A DNA stretch of 64,000 nucleotides, from positions 1,931,946 through 1,995,945 of the forward strand of contig NZ_OY780936.1 in NCBI RefSeq assembly GCF_963675905.1, read 5' to 3'. The notes beneath the pieces are model-generated. The model was not told where the DNA came from. It did not search any database and saw nothing but the letters and a program-made list of their open reading frames with translations. Position 1 is the first letter of the stretch, and every line of letters starts with the position of its first letter. Both the position numbers and the translations under genes were made by a program. This stretch comes from an uncultured Bacteroides sp. GTDB taxonomy: Bacteria > Bacteroidota > Bacteroidia > Bacteroidales > Bacteroidaceae. This document shows positions 17,712 through 27,264 of the stretch, piece by piece.

Positions 17712-18380
17712 ATGAGCATTAAAAGCAATTTACTGGATGTACTTTCAGAACTCCCCGAAAGAGTAAGGTTGGTAGCTGTTTCCAAATTCAATCCCAAAGA
17801 AGCAATTATGGAAGCATATGACGCCGGGCAACGAATTTTCGGAGAAAGTAAAGTGCAGGAAATGACAGATAAATATGAAGCTCTGCCAAAAGATATCGAA
17901 TGGCATTTTATTGGTCACTTGCAGACTAATAAAATAAAGTATATTGCGCCTTATGTTTCCATGATTCATGGGGTTGACAGTTACAGATTGCTGTGCGAAA
18001 TCAATAAACAGGCAGAAAAAGCCGGACGAATAATTCCTTGCTTATTACAGATTCATATTGCACAAGAAGAAACAAAGTTTGGTTTCAGTTTTGATGAATG
18101 CAAAGATATGTTAGCCAACGAAGAATGGAAAAAGCTTACCCATATCTCCATCCAGGGATTAATGGGTATGGCAACATACACAGATTCTACAAAACAAATT
18201 GAGGCTGAATTTTGTTCTTTAAGTAGTTTCTTTACCGAGGTAAAGCAATCTTACTTTGACCAAAAGCCGGACTTTAAAGAAATATCAATGGGCATGTCTC
18301 ATGATTATCCTATGGCTATTGCCGCAGGTAGCACTTTAGTCCGCGTGGGAAGTAAGATCTTCGGTGAAAGGATTTACTAA
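17712..18380 (+). CDS. yggS: YggS/PLPBP-family pyridoxal phosphate homeostasis protein
   Basis: A 222-residue single-domain PLP-binding protein (alanine racemase-like N-terminal fold) that binds PLP and influences vitamin B6 and amino-acid pools without a known enzymatic reaction. Seen: VAVSKFNPKEAI, with Lys25 as the PLP lysine; GESKVQEM; WHFIGHLQTNKIKYI; and the C-terminal GMSHDYPMAIAAGSTLVRVG, the phosphate-binding end with the S-G-R/T-V-R-x-G pattern. The length is typical. It sits 4 bp after the DUF4494 gene and 12 bp before the next gene. Confidence 0.93.
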   Translation: MSIKSNLLDVLSELPERVRLVAVSKFNPKEAIMEAYDAGQRIFGESKVQEMTDKYEALPKDIEWHFIGHLQTNKIKYIAPYVSMIHGVDSYRLLCEINKQAEKAGRIIPCLLQIHIAQEETKFGFSFDECKDMLANEEWKKLTHISIQGLMGMATYTDSTKQIEAEFCSLSSFFTEVKQSYFDQKPDFKEISMGMSHDYPMAIAAGSTLVRVGSKIFGERIY

Positions 18381-18392
18381 TGTGCAAAATTT

Positions 18393-19370
18393 ATGATAGA
18401 TCTAAGAACAGAATTCGCGGGATTACATTTAAAAAATCCCTTAATTGTTAGTAGTTCAGGACTGACAGGTAGTGTAGAAAAGAATGAAAGGCTGGAACTG
18501 GCGGGAGCCGGAGCCATAGTGCTTAAATCTCTTTTCGAGGAACAGATCATGTTAAAAGCTGAACAATCGTATGAGCAAGCATACATTCCGGAAGGTGGCA
18601 ATTTTCTGACTGAGCATATCCATGAAAAAGATTTATCCGATTATCTGAAACTTATTCAGGAAAGTAAGAAGAACTGCTCAATACCTATTATTGCCAGCAT
18701 AAATTGTTGTACGGACAAAGAATGGGTTGAGTTTGCTCATAAAATTGAGCTGGCAGGTGCTGATGCCCTTGAACTGAATATATTGAGTATTCAGGCTTCT
18801 CCATATTATGAATGTGGAGAATTTGAGAAAAAGCATATCAGCATTTTAAAGAATGTAAAGAGCAAGATACGGATTCCTGTCATTGTAAAGCTTGGTACAC
18901 ATCTTACAAATCCGGTATCACTAATTAATAAGCTGAGGGCTCACGGTGCTGAAGGTATAGTACTATTCAATCGTTTATATCAAACAGATATTGATATAAA
19001 GAAATTAGAATATATTTCAGGAGAAGTTCTGAGTTCTCCAAGTGATCTTACCGCATCTTTAAGATGGATTGGTATTTCGTCTGCCACAGTTAGTAATATT
19101 GATTATGCTGCTTCCGGAGGAGTACACAGTGCCGAAGCTGCAATTAAATCTATTCTTGTGGGGGCATCGGCCGTAGAACTTTGCAGTGTTATCTACAAAA
19201 CAGGTAGCCAATGCATCCGTCCAATGCTGAAATCTATAGAAAACTGGATGACAGATAAAGGTTTTGAAAATATTTCTCAATTCAAAGGATTAATGAGAGC
19301 CAAAGATGTGAATTGTGCAAGCATGTACGAGAGAACTCAATTCCTTAGATATTTCAGTGAAAGAGAATAA
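18393..19370 (+). CDS. Dihydroorotate dehydrogenase-like FMN protein
   Basis: A 325-residue cytosolic TIM-barrel flavoprotein of the dihydroorotate dehydrogenase superfamily. N-terminal LRTEFAGLHLKNPLIVSSSGLTG and the C-terminal IDYAASGGVHSAEAAIKSILVGASAVELCSVIY (FMN phosphate-binding region) fit the family, as do IIASINC and LELNILS. NCBI-type annotation separates this group ('dihydroorotate dehydrogenase-like protein') from true PyrD, and the usual NPN-K active-site layout is only partly seen, so pyrimidine synthesis should not be assumed. It is the third gene of the unit and is followed by a strong terminator. Confidence 0.87.
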   Translation: MIDLRTEFAGLHLKNPLIVSSSGLTGSVEKNERLELAGAGAIVLKSLFEEQIMLKAEQSYEQAYIPEGGNFLTEHIHEKDLSDYLKLIQESKKNCSIPIIASINCCTDKEWVEFAHKIELAGADALELNILSIQASPYYECGEFEKKHISILKNVKSKIRIPVIVKLGTHLTNPVSLINKLRAHGAEGIVLFNRLYQTDIDIKKLEYISGEVLSSPSDLTASLRWIGISSATVSNIDYAASGGVHSAEAAIKSILVGASAVELCSVIYKTGSQCIRPMLKSIENWMTDKGFENISQFKGLMRAKDVNCASMYERTQFLRYFSERE

Positions 19371-19390
19371 GTTATCTAAATACTCAAAGA

Positions 19391-19430
19391 AAAATATCCG
19401 CTACAATAAATGTGTTGTAGCGGATATTTT
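19391..19430 (+). terminator. Strong terminator
   Basis: A 16-bp perfect stem (AAAATATCCGCTACAA with 19415-19430) and an 8-base loop, with further T residues after it. It ends the DUF4494-YggS-dehydrogenase unit. Confidence 0.9.
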
Positions 19431-19511
19431 TTTATTTCTAATGTCTGCTATTATTCTATTGGTACAAATAGCTCTTCTATTGGTAGCAATTCCACTTTTT
19501 CCACTTTTTAA

Positions 19512-19542
19512 TTTGGAAAGCGATGAGAAACATATATATTTG
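19512..19542 (+). promoter_or_regulatory. Canonical Bacteroides promoter for the acyl-CoA synthetase
   Basis: TTTG at 19512-19515, a 19-nt spacer, and TATATTTG at 19535-19542 match the -33/-7 consensus fully. The ATG follows at 19572. Confidence 0.8.
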
Positions 19543-19571
19543 CACAAAATAATATATATTGTGCAGAAAAC

Positions 19572-21230
19572 ATGGAACAAAGTTTTATAGCGTTCATAGA
19601 AAATAGCATTAAAAAGAATTGGGACTTAGATGCCCTGACTGACTATAAAGGAGCTACACTCCAATACAAAGATGTAGCCAGAAAAATCGAAAAGTTACAT
19701 ATTATATTAGAAGAAAGCGGCATCAAAAAAGGCGATAGAGTAGCTATTTGCGGAAGAAACAGTTCTTTTTGGGCAGTTTCTTTTCTAGCTGTGGTAACAT
19801 ACGGAGCTGTGGCAGTTCCTATTCTTCACGAGTTTAAAGCGGACAATATTCACAACCTCGTGAACCATTCAGAAGCTAAATTGCTTTTTGTTGGTGATGT
19901 GGTGTGGGAGAACCTGAATGAAGCCGCAATGCCTTTACTCGAAGGTATTGTATTGATGAACGACTTTTCATTACTTGTGTCCCGTACAGAGAAACTTACC
20001 CATGCACGCGAGCATTTGAATGAGATGTTCGGACAAAAATTCCCTAAAAATTTCCGTCCGGAACACGTTTCTTATTTTAAGGAAAAACCAGATGAACTGG
20101 CGCTTATAAATTATACATCCGGAACAACAAGTTATTCAAAAGGTGTGATGTTACCTTACCGCAGTTTGTGGTCGAACGTTGCTTTTGCACACGAAGTTCT
20201 GACATTGAATCCTGGTGACAGCATCGTTTCTATGCTTCCGTTAGCGCATATGTATGGAATGGCATTTGAATTTCTTTATGAATTCTCTGTGGGGTGCCAT
20301 ATTTACTTCCTCACAAGAATGCCGACTCCAAAGATTATATTCCAGGCTTTTGCCGAAATTAAGCCTCACCTTGTTGTAGCAGTACCTTTGATTATCGAAA
20401 AGATTATAAAGAAGAGCATTCTGCCAAAACTGGAAACTCCAACAATGAAAATTTTAATGAAGGTTCCAATTATCAATGATAAGATAAAAGCAACAATCCG
20501 CGAGCAGATGATAAATGCATTTGGCGGTCAGTTCGCAGAAATTATCATTGGAGGTGCAGCTTTTAACAAAGAGATTGAGCAATTCCTTAAAATGATTGAA
20601 TTCCCATACACTGTAGGTTATGGAATGACAGAATGCGGACCAATTATTGCTTACGAGGACTGGAAAAAATTCAAGATGGGTTCTTGCGGTAAAGCTGCTC
20701 CACGTATGGTGGTAAAGATTGATTCTCCTGATCCTGAAAATATTGCCGGCGAAATTATTACCAAAGGTGACAATGTTATGCTGGGATATTTCAAAAATGA
20801 AGAAGCAACAGCTCAGGTTATCGACAAAGACGGCTGGTTGCACACCGGAGACATGGGAGTTATCGACGCCGAAGGAAACATTACCATCAAAGGACGTAGT
20901 AAAAATATGCTTCTTAGCGCATCCGGACAAAATATTTATCCTGAAGAAATAGAAGATTTACTCAATAACCTTCCTTATGTTTCTGAGTCTCTCATTGTTT
21001 CGCAGAATGATAAACTGGTAGGACTCGTTTATCCTGACTTTGACGATGCATTCGCTCATGGTTTAACTAACGAAGATATTGAAAAAGTGATGGAAGAAAA
21101 CCGAGTGGAACTAAACTCAATGCTTCCGGCTTACAGTCAAATAAGCAAAATGAAGATTTATCCGGAAGAGTTTGAAAAGACTCCTAAAAGAAGTATTAAG
21201 AGATTCCTTTATACTGAAGCTAAAGGATAA
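19572..21230 (+). CDS. AMP-dependent long-chain acyl-CoA synthetase
   Basis: A 552-residue adenylate-forming enzyme that activates fatty acids to acyl-AMP and then acyl-CoA at the inner face of the membrane. The order of motifs is diagnostic: phosphate loop YTSGTTSYSKGVM (about 180-192), LPLAHMYGM, the adenine motif VGYGMTECGP (about 350-360), GWLHTGDMG (about 420), hinge GRSKNMLLSASGQNIYPEEIE (about 440-460), and the C-terminal catalytic lysine region TPKRSIKRFLY. It has its own promoter and terminator. Natural chain length is not readable from sequence. Confidence 0.92.
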   Translation: MEQSFIAFIENSIKKNWDLDALTDYKGATLQYKDVARKIEKLHIILEESGIKKGDRVAICGRNSSFWAVSFLAVVTYGAVAVPILHEFKADNIHNLVNHSEAKLLFVGDVVWENLNEAAMPLLEGIVLMNDFSLLVSRTEKLTHAREHLNEMFGQKFPKNFRPEHVSYFKEKPDELALINYTSGTTSYSKGVMLPYRSLWSNVAFAHEVLTLNPGDSIVSMLPLAHMYGMAFEFLYEFSVGCHIYFLTRMPTPKIIFQAFAEIKPHLVVAVPLIIEKIIKKSILPKLETPTMKILMKVPIINDKIKATIREQMINAFGGQFAEIIIGGAAFNKEIEQFLKMIEFPYTVGYGMTECGPIIAYEDWKKFKMGSCGKAAPRMVVKIDSPDPENIAGEIITKGDNVMLGYFKNEEATAQVIDKDGWLHTGDMGVIDAEGNITIKGRSKNMLLSASGQNIYPEEIEDLLNNLPYVSESLIVSQNDKLVGLVYPDFDDAFAHGLTNEDIEKVMEENRVELNSMLPAYSQISKMKIYPEEFEKTPKRSIKRFLYTEAKG

Positions 21231-21264
21231 CGGAAGCTAAGTTAATACAAAAGAAATAGTTTTC

Positions 21265-21306
21265 AAAAAGGTGTACACCAAACAAATAAATAGTGTACAC
21301 CTTTTT
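21265..21306. terminator. Terminator with GTGTACAC palindromic stem
   Basis: AAAAAGGTGTACAC (21265-21278) pairs perfectly with 21293-21306, a 14-bp stem with a 14-base loop, followed by more T residues. Each arm contains the palindrome GTGTACAC. Confidence 0.85.
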
Positions 21307-21459
21307 ATTTTTTAGTGTAGAGCTTCTTAAAATTTGCTGTAGGTCTTTTCTCTGCTATTTGGTTACAAAAAGAGTTAGACATAAGGTTGTATCAAATTAA
21401 TTGTGTAATATTGCAACATAATTTTTAACTTAATACATTATATAACAATTTATATTAAG

Positions 21460-22761
21460 ATGAAAACAACTACACGTTATATCATATTCCTTACAGCTTC
21501 ATTAATTTTATGTTGTATTCCTTGCAAAGCACAAAATAAATCCGGAGGAGTTTGCCTCTCATTATGGAAAAACATTGCAACTCAACCTAGTGACACAACT
21601 CAAACTACTTATTTAAATCTGGGCATTGTTTCAAGCCTTCATCAATTAAGAGGAATAGGTCTTAACGTATTTGGTTCATTTGCTTCAAATAGTGTATATG
21701 GTATTCAGGTATCTGGATTATCCAATATAGTCGGTGGAAGCATGAAGGGCATACAATTAAGCGGATTAACCAATATAAACGGAGATGAAGCTGCCGGATT
21801 TATCGGATCGGGCATAGCAAATGTTACCGGAAATAACCTGCACGGCATAGGAGTCAGTGGATTAATGAATATAACCGGAAACAATGTTAAGGCTCTGCTT
21901 GTATCGGGAATGATGAATGTAACCGGAACAACAACAAGTGGTGTAAGCGTTGCCGGAATTTTAAATATAGAAGGTGGTGGCACGTCTAAAGGAATAAAGA
22001 TGGGTGGAATTGGAAATATCATCGGTTCTGATCTTTCCGGAGTTGCAGTTGGCGGGTTAATGAATATTTCGGGTAATAACACAAATGGAATTCAGATTGC
22101 TTCTCTGACTAATATTTCGGGAGGAGAAACAAGGGGTATTCAGCTTTCGGGTTTAGCCAATATAAGTGTTCACGCCAAAGGATTGCAGATTGCCGGATTA
22201 GGAAACGTTGCTCGAAGTCTGCACGGAGCTCAGATAGGTATTTATAACAGAGCTGATTTTGCTACAGATGGAGTACAAATTGGTATAGTAAACAAGAGTA
22301 AAAGTTCGGCTGCTGCTAAATTTGGTTTGGTTAATGTTAATCCGGATACTCGTTATCAGTTAATGATATACGGGGGAAATACAACCAAGACCAACGTTGC
22401 AATGCGTTTTAAGAACAAACTATTCTACACAATACTAGGTTTAGGGAGTCACTATTTTGATTTTGACAAGAAAATATCTGCTTCTGCATTCTATAGAACC
22501 GGATTAGGATTTGATATTGCCAAAAACTTATTCTTAAGTGGTGATTTAGGCTATCAGCATATTGAGACATTCCATAACAAGTACCAGGAAAACATACCTG
22601 CAAGAATGTATGCGCTTCAGGCACGTTTGAATCTGGAATATCATCTTACTGAGAAATTTGGAATATTTGCTTCAGGAGGTTATGACGTAACCAGATATTA
22701 TTCAAAAAACAAAACTTTTGAAGATAAGCCAATTGTAGAACTTGGTATCGTACTTTTTTAA
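21460..22761 (+). CDS. LA_2272-type surface repeat protein
   Basis: A 433-residue secreted protein. A signal peptide covers about 1-25 (SLILCCIPCKAQ). Residues about 80-285 contain about ten imperfect repeats of 20 residues with the core G(I/V)x(I/L)SGLxNIxG, for example GIQLSGLTNINGDEAAG. These recall the repeats of LA_2272-type surface proteins and could form a right-handed solenoid or beta-rich stack. The last about 130 residues look like alternating amphipathic strands and end in phenylalanine (LGIVLF), typical of an outer-membrane beta-barrel. Function is unknown. It is a single gene, flanked by a terminator and its own AT-rich upstream region. Confidence 0.75.
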   Translation: MKTTTRYIIFLTASLILCCIPCKAQNKSGGVCLSLWKNIATQPSDTTQTTYLNLGIVSSLHQLRGIGLNVFGSFASNSVYGIQVSGLSNIVGGSMKGIQLSGLTNINGDEAAGFIGSGIANVTGNNLHGIGVSGLMNITGNNVKALLVSGMMNVTGTTTSGVSVAGILNIEGGGTSKGIKMGGIGNIIGSDLSGVAVGGLMNISGNNTNGIQIASLTNISGGETRGIQLSGLANISVHAKGLQIAGLGNVARSLHGAQIGIYNRADFATDGVQIGIVNKSKSSAAAKFGLVNVNPDTRYQLMIYGGNTTKTNVAMRFKNKLFYTILGLGSHYFDFDKKISASAFYRTGLGFDIAKNLFLSGDLGYQHIETFHNKYQENIPARMYALQARLNLEYHLTEKFGIFASGGYDVTRYYSKNKTFEDKPIVELGIVLF

Positions 22762-22846
22762 AGAGTAACCCTCCGGATAAAAAAGATAATTGCCAATCTA
22801 CTGTATATTTTATAAATAAAAAATCAACTTTTCATAAAATAGTTCC

Positions 22847-22854
22847 TATCTTTG
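22847..22854 (+). promoter_or_regulatory. -7 element for the YidE-type transporter
   Basis: TATCTTTG matches TAnnTTTG and lies 34 bp before the ATG at 22889. The -33 box is not clear. Confidence 0.5.
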
Positions 22855-22888
22855 CAGCCCGAAAAAACAACCTAATAAAACCGTAAGC

Positions 22889-24550
22889 ATGGAATGGCTT
22901 AACACTCTTTTTTTGGATCATTCAGCGCTGCAAGCTGTAGTAATTTTATCCCTGATCTCTGCAATTGGGCTTGGCCTTGGAAAAATTCACGTAATGGGGA
23001 TTTCACTTGGCGTTACTTTTGTATTTTTCACCGGAATCCTTGCCGGACATCTTGGTCTCTCCATTGACCCGATGATGCTTAATTACGCAGAAAGTTTCGG
23101 ATTAGTGATATTTGTTTATTCATTGGGATTGCAAGTTGGCCCGGGTTTTTTCGGTTCATTCCGCAAGGAGGGCATACAACTTAACTCACTTTCACTGATT
23201 CTTATTGCACTTGGCACCATCTTTACAATAGTTTGCCACTATACTACCGGGGTTTCATTACCGGATATGGTTGGAATACTTTGCGGAGCTACAACCAACA
23301 CTCCTGCCCTTGGTGCCGCTCAGCAAACACTTCAGCAAATGGGACTTCCATCGAGTGCACCGGCATTAAGTTGCGCCGTTACTTATCCGTTGGGAGTTGT
23401 AGGAGTAATTATCGCCATCTTGTTGATACGAAAAATCTTTGTACGAAAAGGCGATTTAATTGATCACGATAAAGAAAATACAAACAAAACATATATTGCT
23501 GAATTTCAGGTTTTCAATCCGGGAATTTATGGCAAAAGCATTAAAGATATAGCACATCTCAGCAGCATGAAGTTTGTTATTTCCCGTCTTTGGAGAGATG
23601 GCAAAGTAACAATTCCAACATCTGAAAAAATTTTGGCTAAAGGAGACCGTTTACTGGTCGTTACTTCTGAAAAAGATGTTGAAGCACTAACCGTTCTCTT
23701 TGGAGAACAGGAGCATACTGACTGGAACAAAGAAGATATTGACTGGAATGCTATAGACAGTCAGCTTATCTCACAACGTATCGTTGTTACCCGCCCCGAA
23801 ATTAACGGAAAAAAGCTTGGTTCACTCCGCCTGAGAAATCATTATGGAATAAATATCAGCCGTGTTTACCGTGCCGGAGTTCAGCTTCTGGCTACTTCCG
23901 AGCTGGTTCTGCAAATGGGCGACCGACTGACAGTTGTTGGAGAAGCTGCAGCTATCCAGAATGTAGAGAAGGTTTTAGGTAATGCAGTGAAAAGCCTCAA
24001 GGAACCTAATCTGGTAGCTGTATTTATAGGTATCATCCTTGGATTGGCATTGGGAAGTATCCCATTTACTCTTCCGGGTATCAGTGCTCCTGTTAAACTA
24101 GGTTTAGCAGGTGGACCAATTGTTGTGGGAATTCTGATAGGAACCTTCGGCCCGCGTCTGCACATGGTTACTTACACTACACTTAGTGCCAACCTGATGC
24201 TAAGAGGATTAGGTCTGGCTATGTATCTGGCTTGTCTGGGACTTGATGCCGGTGCACATTTCTTTGAAACAGTAGTACGCCCAGAAGGAATTCTTTGGAT
24301 TGGTTTAGGATTTGCCATCACTTTTGTCCCAGTTATTGTCACCGGACTAATTGCATTAAAAGTAATGAAGGTCGATTTTGGTTCTGTATCGGGAATGCTC
24401 TGCGGAAGTATGGCCAACCCAATGGCTTTGAATTATGTTAATGATACTATCCCGGGAGATAATCCATCTGTATCTTATGCAACAGTTTATCCACTAAGCA
24501 TGTTCCTTAGAGTGATTATTGCACAGATTATTTTGATGTTCTTCCTGTAA
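22889..24550 (+). CDS. YidE/AspT-family putative transporter with two TrkA-C domains
   Basis: A 553-residue inner-membrane protein of the aspartate:alanine exchanger (AAEx) / YidE family. Layout: five or six helices (about 1-175) including the family motif CGATTNTPALGAAQQTL; two cytosolic TrkA-C-type regulatory domains (about 205-275 and 290-370; GDRLLVVTSEKDVE, GDRLTVVGEAAA); then a second helical half (about 375-553) with CGSMANPMALNYVND, the counterpart of the first motif. The two-fold repeat of the membrane part is therefore visible. The substrate is unknown; characterised relatives exchange amino acids. It is followed by a bidirectional terminator shared with the convergent MFS gene. Confidence 0.9.
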   Translation: MEWLNTLFLDHSALQAVVILSLISAIGLGLGKIHVMGISLGVTFVFFTGILAGHLGLSIDPMMLNYAESFGLVIFVYSLGLQVGPGFFGSFRKEGIQLNSLSLILIALGTIFTIVCHYTTGVSLPDMVGILCGATTNTPALGAAQQTLQQMGLPSSAPALSCAVTYPLGVVGVIIAILLIRKIFVRKGDLIDHDKENTNKTYIAEFQVFNPGIYGKSIKDIAHLSSMKFVISRLWRDGKVTIPTSEKILAKGDRLLVVTSEKDVEALTVLFGEQEHTDWNKEDIDWNAIDSQLISQRIVVTRPEINGKKLGSLRLRNHYGINISRVYRAGVQLLATSELVLQMGDRLTVVGEAAAIQNVEKVLGNAVKSLKEPNLVAVFIGIILGLALGSIPFTLPGISAPVKLGLAGGPIVVGILIGTFGPRLHMVTYTTLSANLMLRGLGLAMYLACLGLDAGAHFFETVVRPEGILWIGLGFAITFVPVIVTGLIALKVMKVDFGSVSGMLCGSMANPMALNYVNDTIPGDNPSVSYATVYPLSMFLRVIIAQIILMFFL

Positions 24551-24597
24551 AACATCATTTATTTATCCAATTAGGTTTATTAAATCTTACCATATAA

Positions 24598-24637
24598 AAA
24601 AAAGCTAGTTCAACCAATACGCTGAACTAGCTTTTTT
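24598..24637. terminator. Bidirectional terminator between convergent transporters
   Basis: AAAGCTAGTTCA (24601-24612) pairs with TGAACTAGCTTT, with an A-run before it and a T-run after it, so it can serve both strands. Confidence 0.87.
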
Positions 24638-24656
24638 ATTTATCTTTTAAAGGAAA

Positions 24657-25919
24657 TCACTCCTTTACCATCTTACTACCATTCTTATATTTAAATACAA
24701 TAGCAAAAAGAATTCCGATTGCTAAAGCATAAGCAGCAAAAATAAGCCAGATAGATTGCCAATCACGGCTTATTACCTGAGTTTGTCCGGCAACAGTTGC
24801 ATATTTTGAGAACAAGTCTACTATTGCTCCACTGGCATAACCACCCATTATTGCTCCAAGTCCATTAGTCATCATAAAGAAAAGTCCCTGCGCACTTGCT
24901 CTGATCTGTGGAGTTGTTTCCATCTCCACAAAAAGTGAACCGGATATATTAAAGAAATCGAAAGCCATGCCATAAACTATCATTGAAAGAATAAGCAATG
25001 GCAATCCGCTTCCCGGATTTCCAAGTCCAAAAAGTCCAAAACGGAATACCCATGCAGTCATACTAATCAGCATTACCTGCTTAATACCAAAGCGACGCAA
25101 AAAGAATGGAATAGCAAGAATAAATAGAGTTTCAGACATTTGTGAAATAGATAAAAGAATCACAGAATGTTTTACTCCGAAAGAATTAGCATATTCAGGA
25201 ATATCCTTGAAACTGCTCAGGAATAAATCGCCATAGGAATTTGTAATCTGCAAAGCAGCACCCAATAACATAGAAAACAAAAAGAAAATAGCCATTTTCT
25301 TCTGTTTAAAAAGTACCAAAGCATCAAGGCCAAAAGAGGAAAGCAATGTCTTGCTCTCACTTTTTGCAGGAGGACATTGTGGCAAAGTAAAAGAATAAAT
25401 TCCTAATAATAAAGCAGCTCCCGCACTAACATAAAGCTGTGCACATGTATGTTTAAACCCAGTAAGGTCAACAGCCCACATAGCACAGATAAAACCTACG
25501 GTTCCCCAAACCCTGATAGGAGGAAAATCCTTAACTATATCGAATTTATTATTTTCCAACGCATTGTAAGAAACTGTATTGGTTAAGGAAAGAGTAGGCA
25601 TATACACCAACAGATTGACAAGCATGGCCCAATACATTTGGTCATAGCTAGTAACTGTTGAAGCATAAAACAGGCAAGCCGATCCTAGTAAATGGCAGAT
25701 TCCCAACAAACGTTCTGCATTTATCCACTTATCGGCAATAATGCCAACCAATCCGGGCATCAATAAAGAAGCAATTCCCATTGTTGCAAAAATTGCTCCT
25801 ATTTGTCCACCTTCAAAATGAAGGCTTCCACCCATGTATCCTCCCAAAGAAATTAACCAAGCTCCCCACACAAAAAATTGCAGGAAGTTCATTGTAATCA
25901 AACGACCTTTAACGCTCAT
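24657..25919 (-). CDS. MFS nucleoside:H+ symporter-like permease
   Basis: A 420-residue inner-membrane transporter with 12 predicted helices. The N-terminus MNFLQFFVWGAWLISLGGY and the following GIIADKWINAERLL match the nucleoside:H+ symporter (NupG/XapB-like) branch of the major facilitator superfamily. Bacteroidetes carry many members of this branch, some with sugar-related roles, so the cargo is not certain. It starts with ATG at 25919, with a -7 box 52 bp upstream, and converges on the YidE-type transporter. Confidence 0.85.
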   Translation of the reverse strand: MSVKGRLITMNFLQFFVWGAWLISLGGYMGGSLHFEGGQIGAIFATMGIASLLMPGLVGIIADKWINAERLLGICHLLGSACLFYASTVTSYDQMYWAMLVNLLVYMPTLSLTNTVSYNALENNKFDIVKDFPPIRVWGTVGFICAMWAVDLTGFKHTCAQLYVSAGAALLLGIYSFTLPQCPPAKSESKTLLSSFGLDALVLFKQKKMAIFFLFSMLLGAALQITNSYGDLFLSSFKDIPEYANSFGVKHSVILLSISQMSETLFILAIPFFLRRFGIKQVMLISMTAWVFRFGLFGLGNPGSGLPLLILSMIVYGMAFDFFNISGSLFVEMETTPQIRASAQGLFFMMTNGLGAIMGGYASGAIVDLFSKYATVAGQTQVISRDWQSIWLIFAAYALAIGILFAIVFKYKNGSKMVKE

Positions 25920-25970
25920 TCTAGATTTCTTATTATATTTATATTTTTTGCATATTATTTAATAACTCAG

Positions 25971-25978
25971 CAAATATA
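25971..25978 (-). promoter_or_regulatory. -7 element for the MFS permease
   Basis: On the minus strand this is TATATTTG, an exact TAnnTTTG. No clear -33 box was seen. Confidence 0.45.
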
Positions 25979-26066
25979 AATATAATTTTGAGAAAAAAGG
26001 TCACAATTCCAATTCTTGGATAATCTTTTTTATAGTTATAGTTATCTCTTTCAAAAGATAATAAAA

Positions 26067-26396
26067 TCAGATACCTTTTATCATAGTTAGTAACATTTTA
26101 AATTCTTTATCTGCGAATAAAGCATGAGTTACGTTTGCCGGCATAATAATTGATTCACCTTGCTTCAAAAGAAGAGGGTTACCTCCTATTGTTATAGTTG
26201 CTTCACCATCAAGAATCTGAACTAATGCATCGAAAGGTGCAGTATGTTCACTTAATCCTTGCCCTTTATCAAAAGAGAATAGTGTTATATTACCAGCTTC
26301 ATTTTTAAGTACTTGTTTACTAATAATTCCACCTACTGAATAATCAATTAGCTTTTCGAAATCAAGTACAGTTCCTTTTTTAAATAAATCTTCCAT
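26067..26396 (-). CDS. Small cupin-domain protein
   Basis: A 109-residue single-domain cupin. Core motifs: GLSEHTAPFDALVQILDGEATITIGG (cupin motif 1) and GESIIMPANVTHALFADKEF (motif 2), giving possible metal ligands His in SEHT and His in THAL; the usual HxH pair is reduced to one histidine. Such small cupins may bind a metal or small molecule and often have unknown function. It is a monocistronic minus-strand gene with AT-rich flanks. Confidence 0.82.
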   Translation of the reverse strand: MEDLFKKGTVLDFEKLIDYSVGGIISKQVLKNEAGNITLFSFDKGQGLSEHTAPFDALVQILDGEATITIGGNPLLLKQGESIIMPANVTHALFADKEFKMLLTMIKGI

Positions 26397-26826
26397 ATCA
26401 TTATAAATTTAATATTTAGCAAAGGAAGAAAAACTATTATAAAAAAAATGTCACATATGATACATTCGGAATAATAAATTCAAAAAATTATAGATATTAT
26501 ACAATTAGTTTAATCACACAACCAATTTTAAACATAAGATAAATACAATTTCATTTTCACTTTTAACAATATAGCCATTTATAATTAGTATCATATTCTG
26601 AATAAATAATATACATATATAAAATAATTGAATTAGTGTTTTGATTTATAAATTATTAATTACACATTTGTAGTGCAATCATTTTACATTTTTTCTATAT
26701 TAGTTCCATAATTAAATGAAATGGTCTTAATATTTTCTTTTGCAAATTTATATATAATCCTTATTTAAGGACGCCTGTTTATATTGTGCTTATCGTCTCT
26801 AATAAAAACACAAAAACCAAAGAAAG
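26397..26826. other. AT-rich intergenic region, 430 bp
   Basis: It lies between the divergent cupin gene and the truncated kinase gene and is strongly AT-rich. I see no gene, no strong hairpin and no complete promoter. CAAATTTA at 26743-26750 would be a minus-strand -7 box but is about 350 bp from the cupin start. Confidence 0.5.
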
Positions 26827-27264
26827 ATGATATTAATAGCAGAAAGCGGCTCTACAAAAACAGAGTGGGCAATTATTGATGAAAATTATGTAATAGGGCA
26901 TGAATTTACCGAAGGAATAAATCCTTTTTTCCAATCAAGAAGGGAAATCAGCCACAGTGTCCGTCTGGGTTTGCCGGAACACTTTTTCAGGAAGCGCTTT
27001 GAAACCGTTTATTTCTATGGAGCAGGTTGTACAACCACTGACCGAAAAGAAATAATTAGAGCATCATTAGTAGCACAATTCAAATCTCCCATTGAAGTAG
27101 AAAGTGATTTACTTGCTGCAGCACGTGGTTTATTAAAAAACGAAGCTGGTATAGCCTGTATATTAGGTACTGGTTCTAATTCATGTTTTTATGATGGAAA
27201 ACAAATCCTTCAGAATATTCGTTCCTTAGGTTATATACTTGGAGACGAAGGTAGTGTGGAATAA
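26827..27264 (+). pseudogene. Truncated BadF/BadG-type (N-acetylglucosamine kinase-like) ATPase
   Basis: The frame encodes the N-terminal 145 residues of an ASKHA-fold kinase of the BadF/BadG/BcrA/BcrD group, annotated in Bacteroides as N-acetylglucosamine kinase-like. Visible: phosphate loop ESGSTKTEWAIID (6-18), FYGAGC, ESDLLAAARGLL and the second phosphate motif CILGTGSNSCFYDG, then LGYILGDEGS. Intact members are about 280 residues and continue from ILGDEGS into a second domain; here the frame ends two codons later (VE, stop). The ATPase site is therefore incomplete. Sequence after the stop belongs to something else, so this is a deletion remnant. Confidence 0.8.

Noticed and set aside
18393-19370. 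True PyrD completing pyrimidine synthesis with pyrC at 3947
   Set aside because: The sequence fits the dihydroorotate dehydrogenase-like group, not typical PyrD, and the two genes are 13 kb apart in different units.
21705-22082. 125-residue minus-strand frame rich in proline
   Set aside because: It is antisense to the SGLxNIxG repeats, whose codon bias opens the opposite frame; no start context or homologous pattern.
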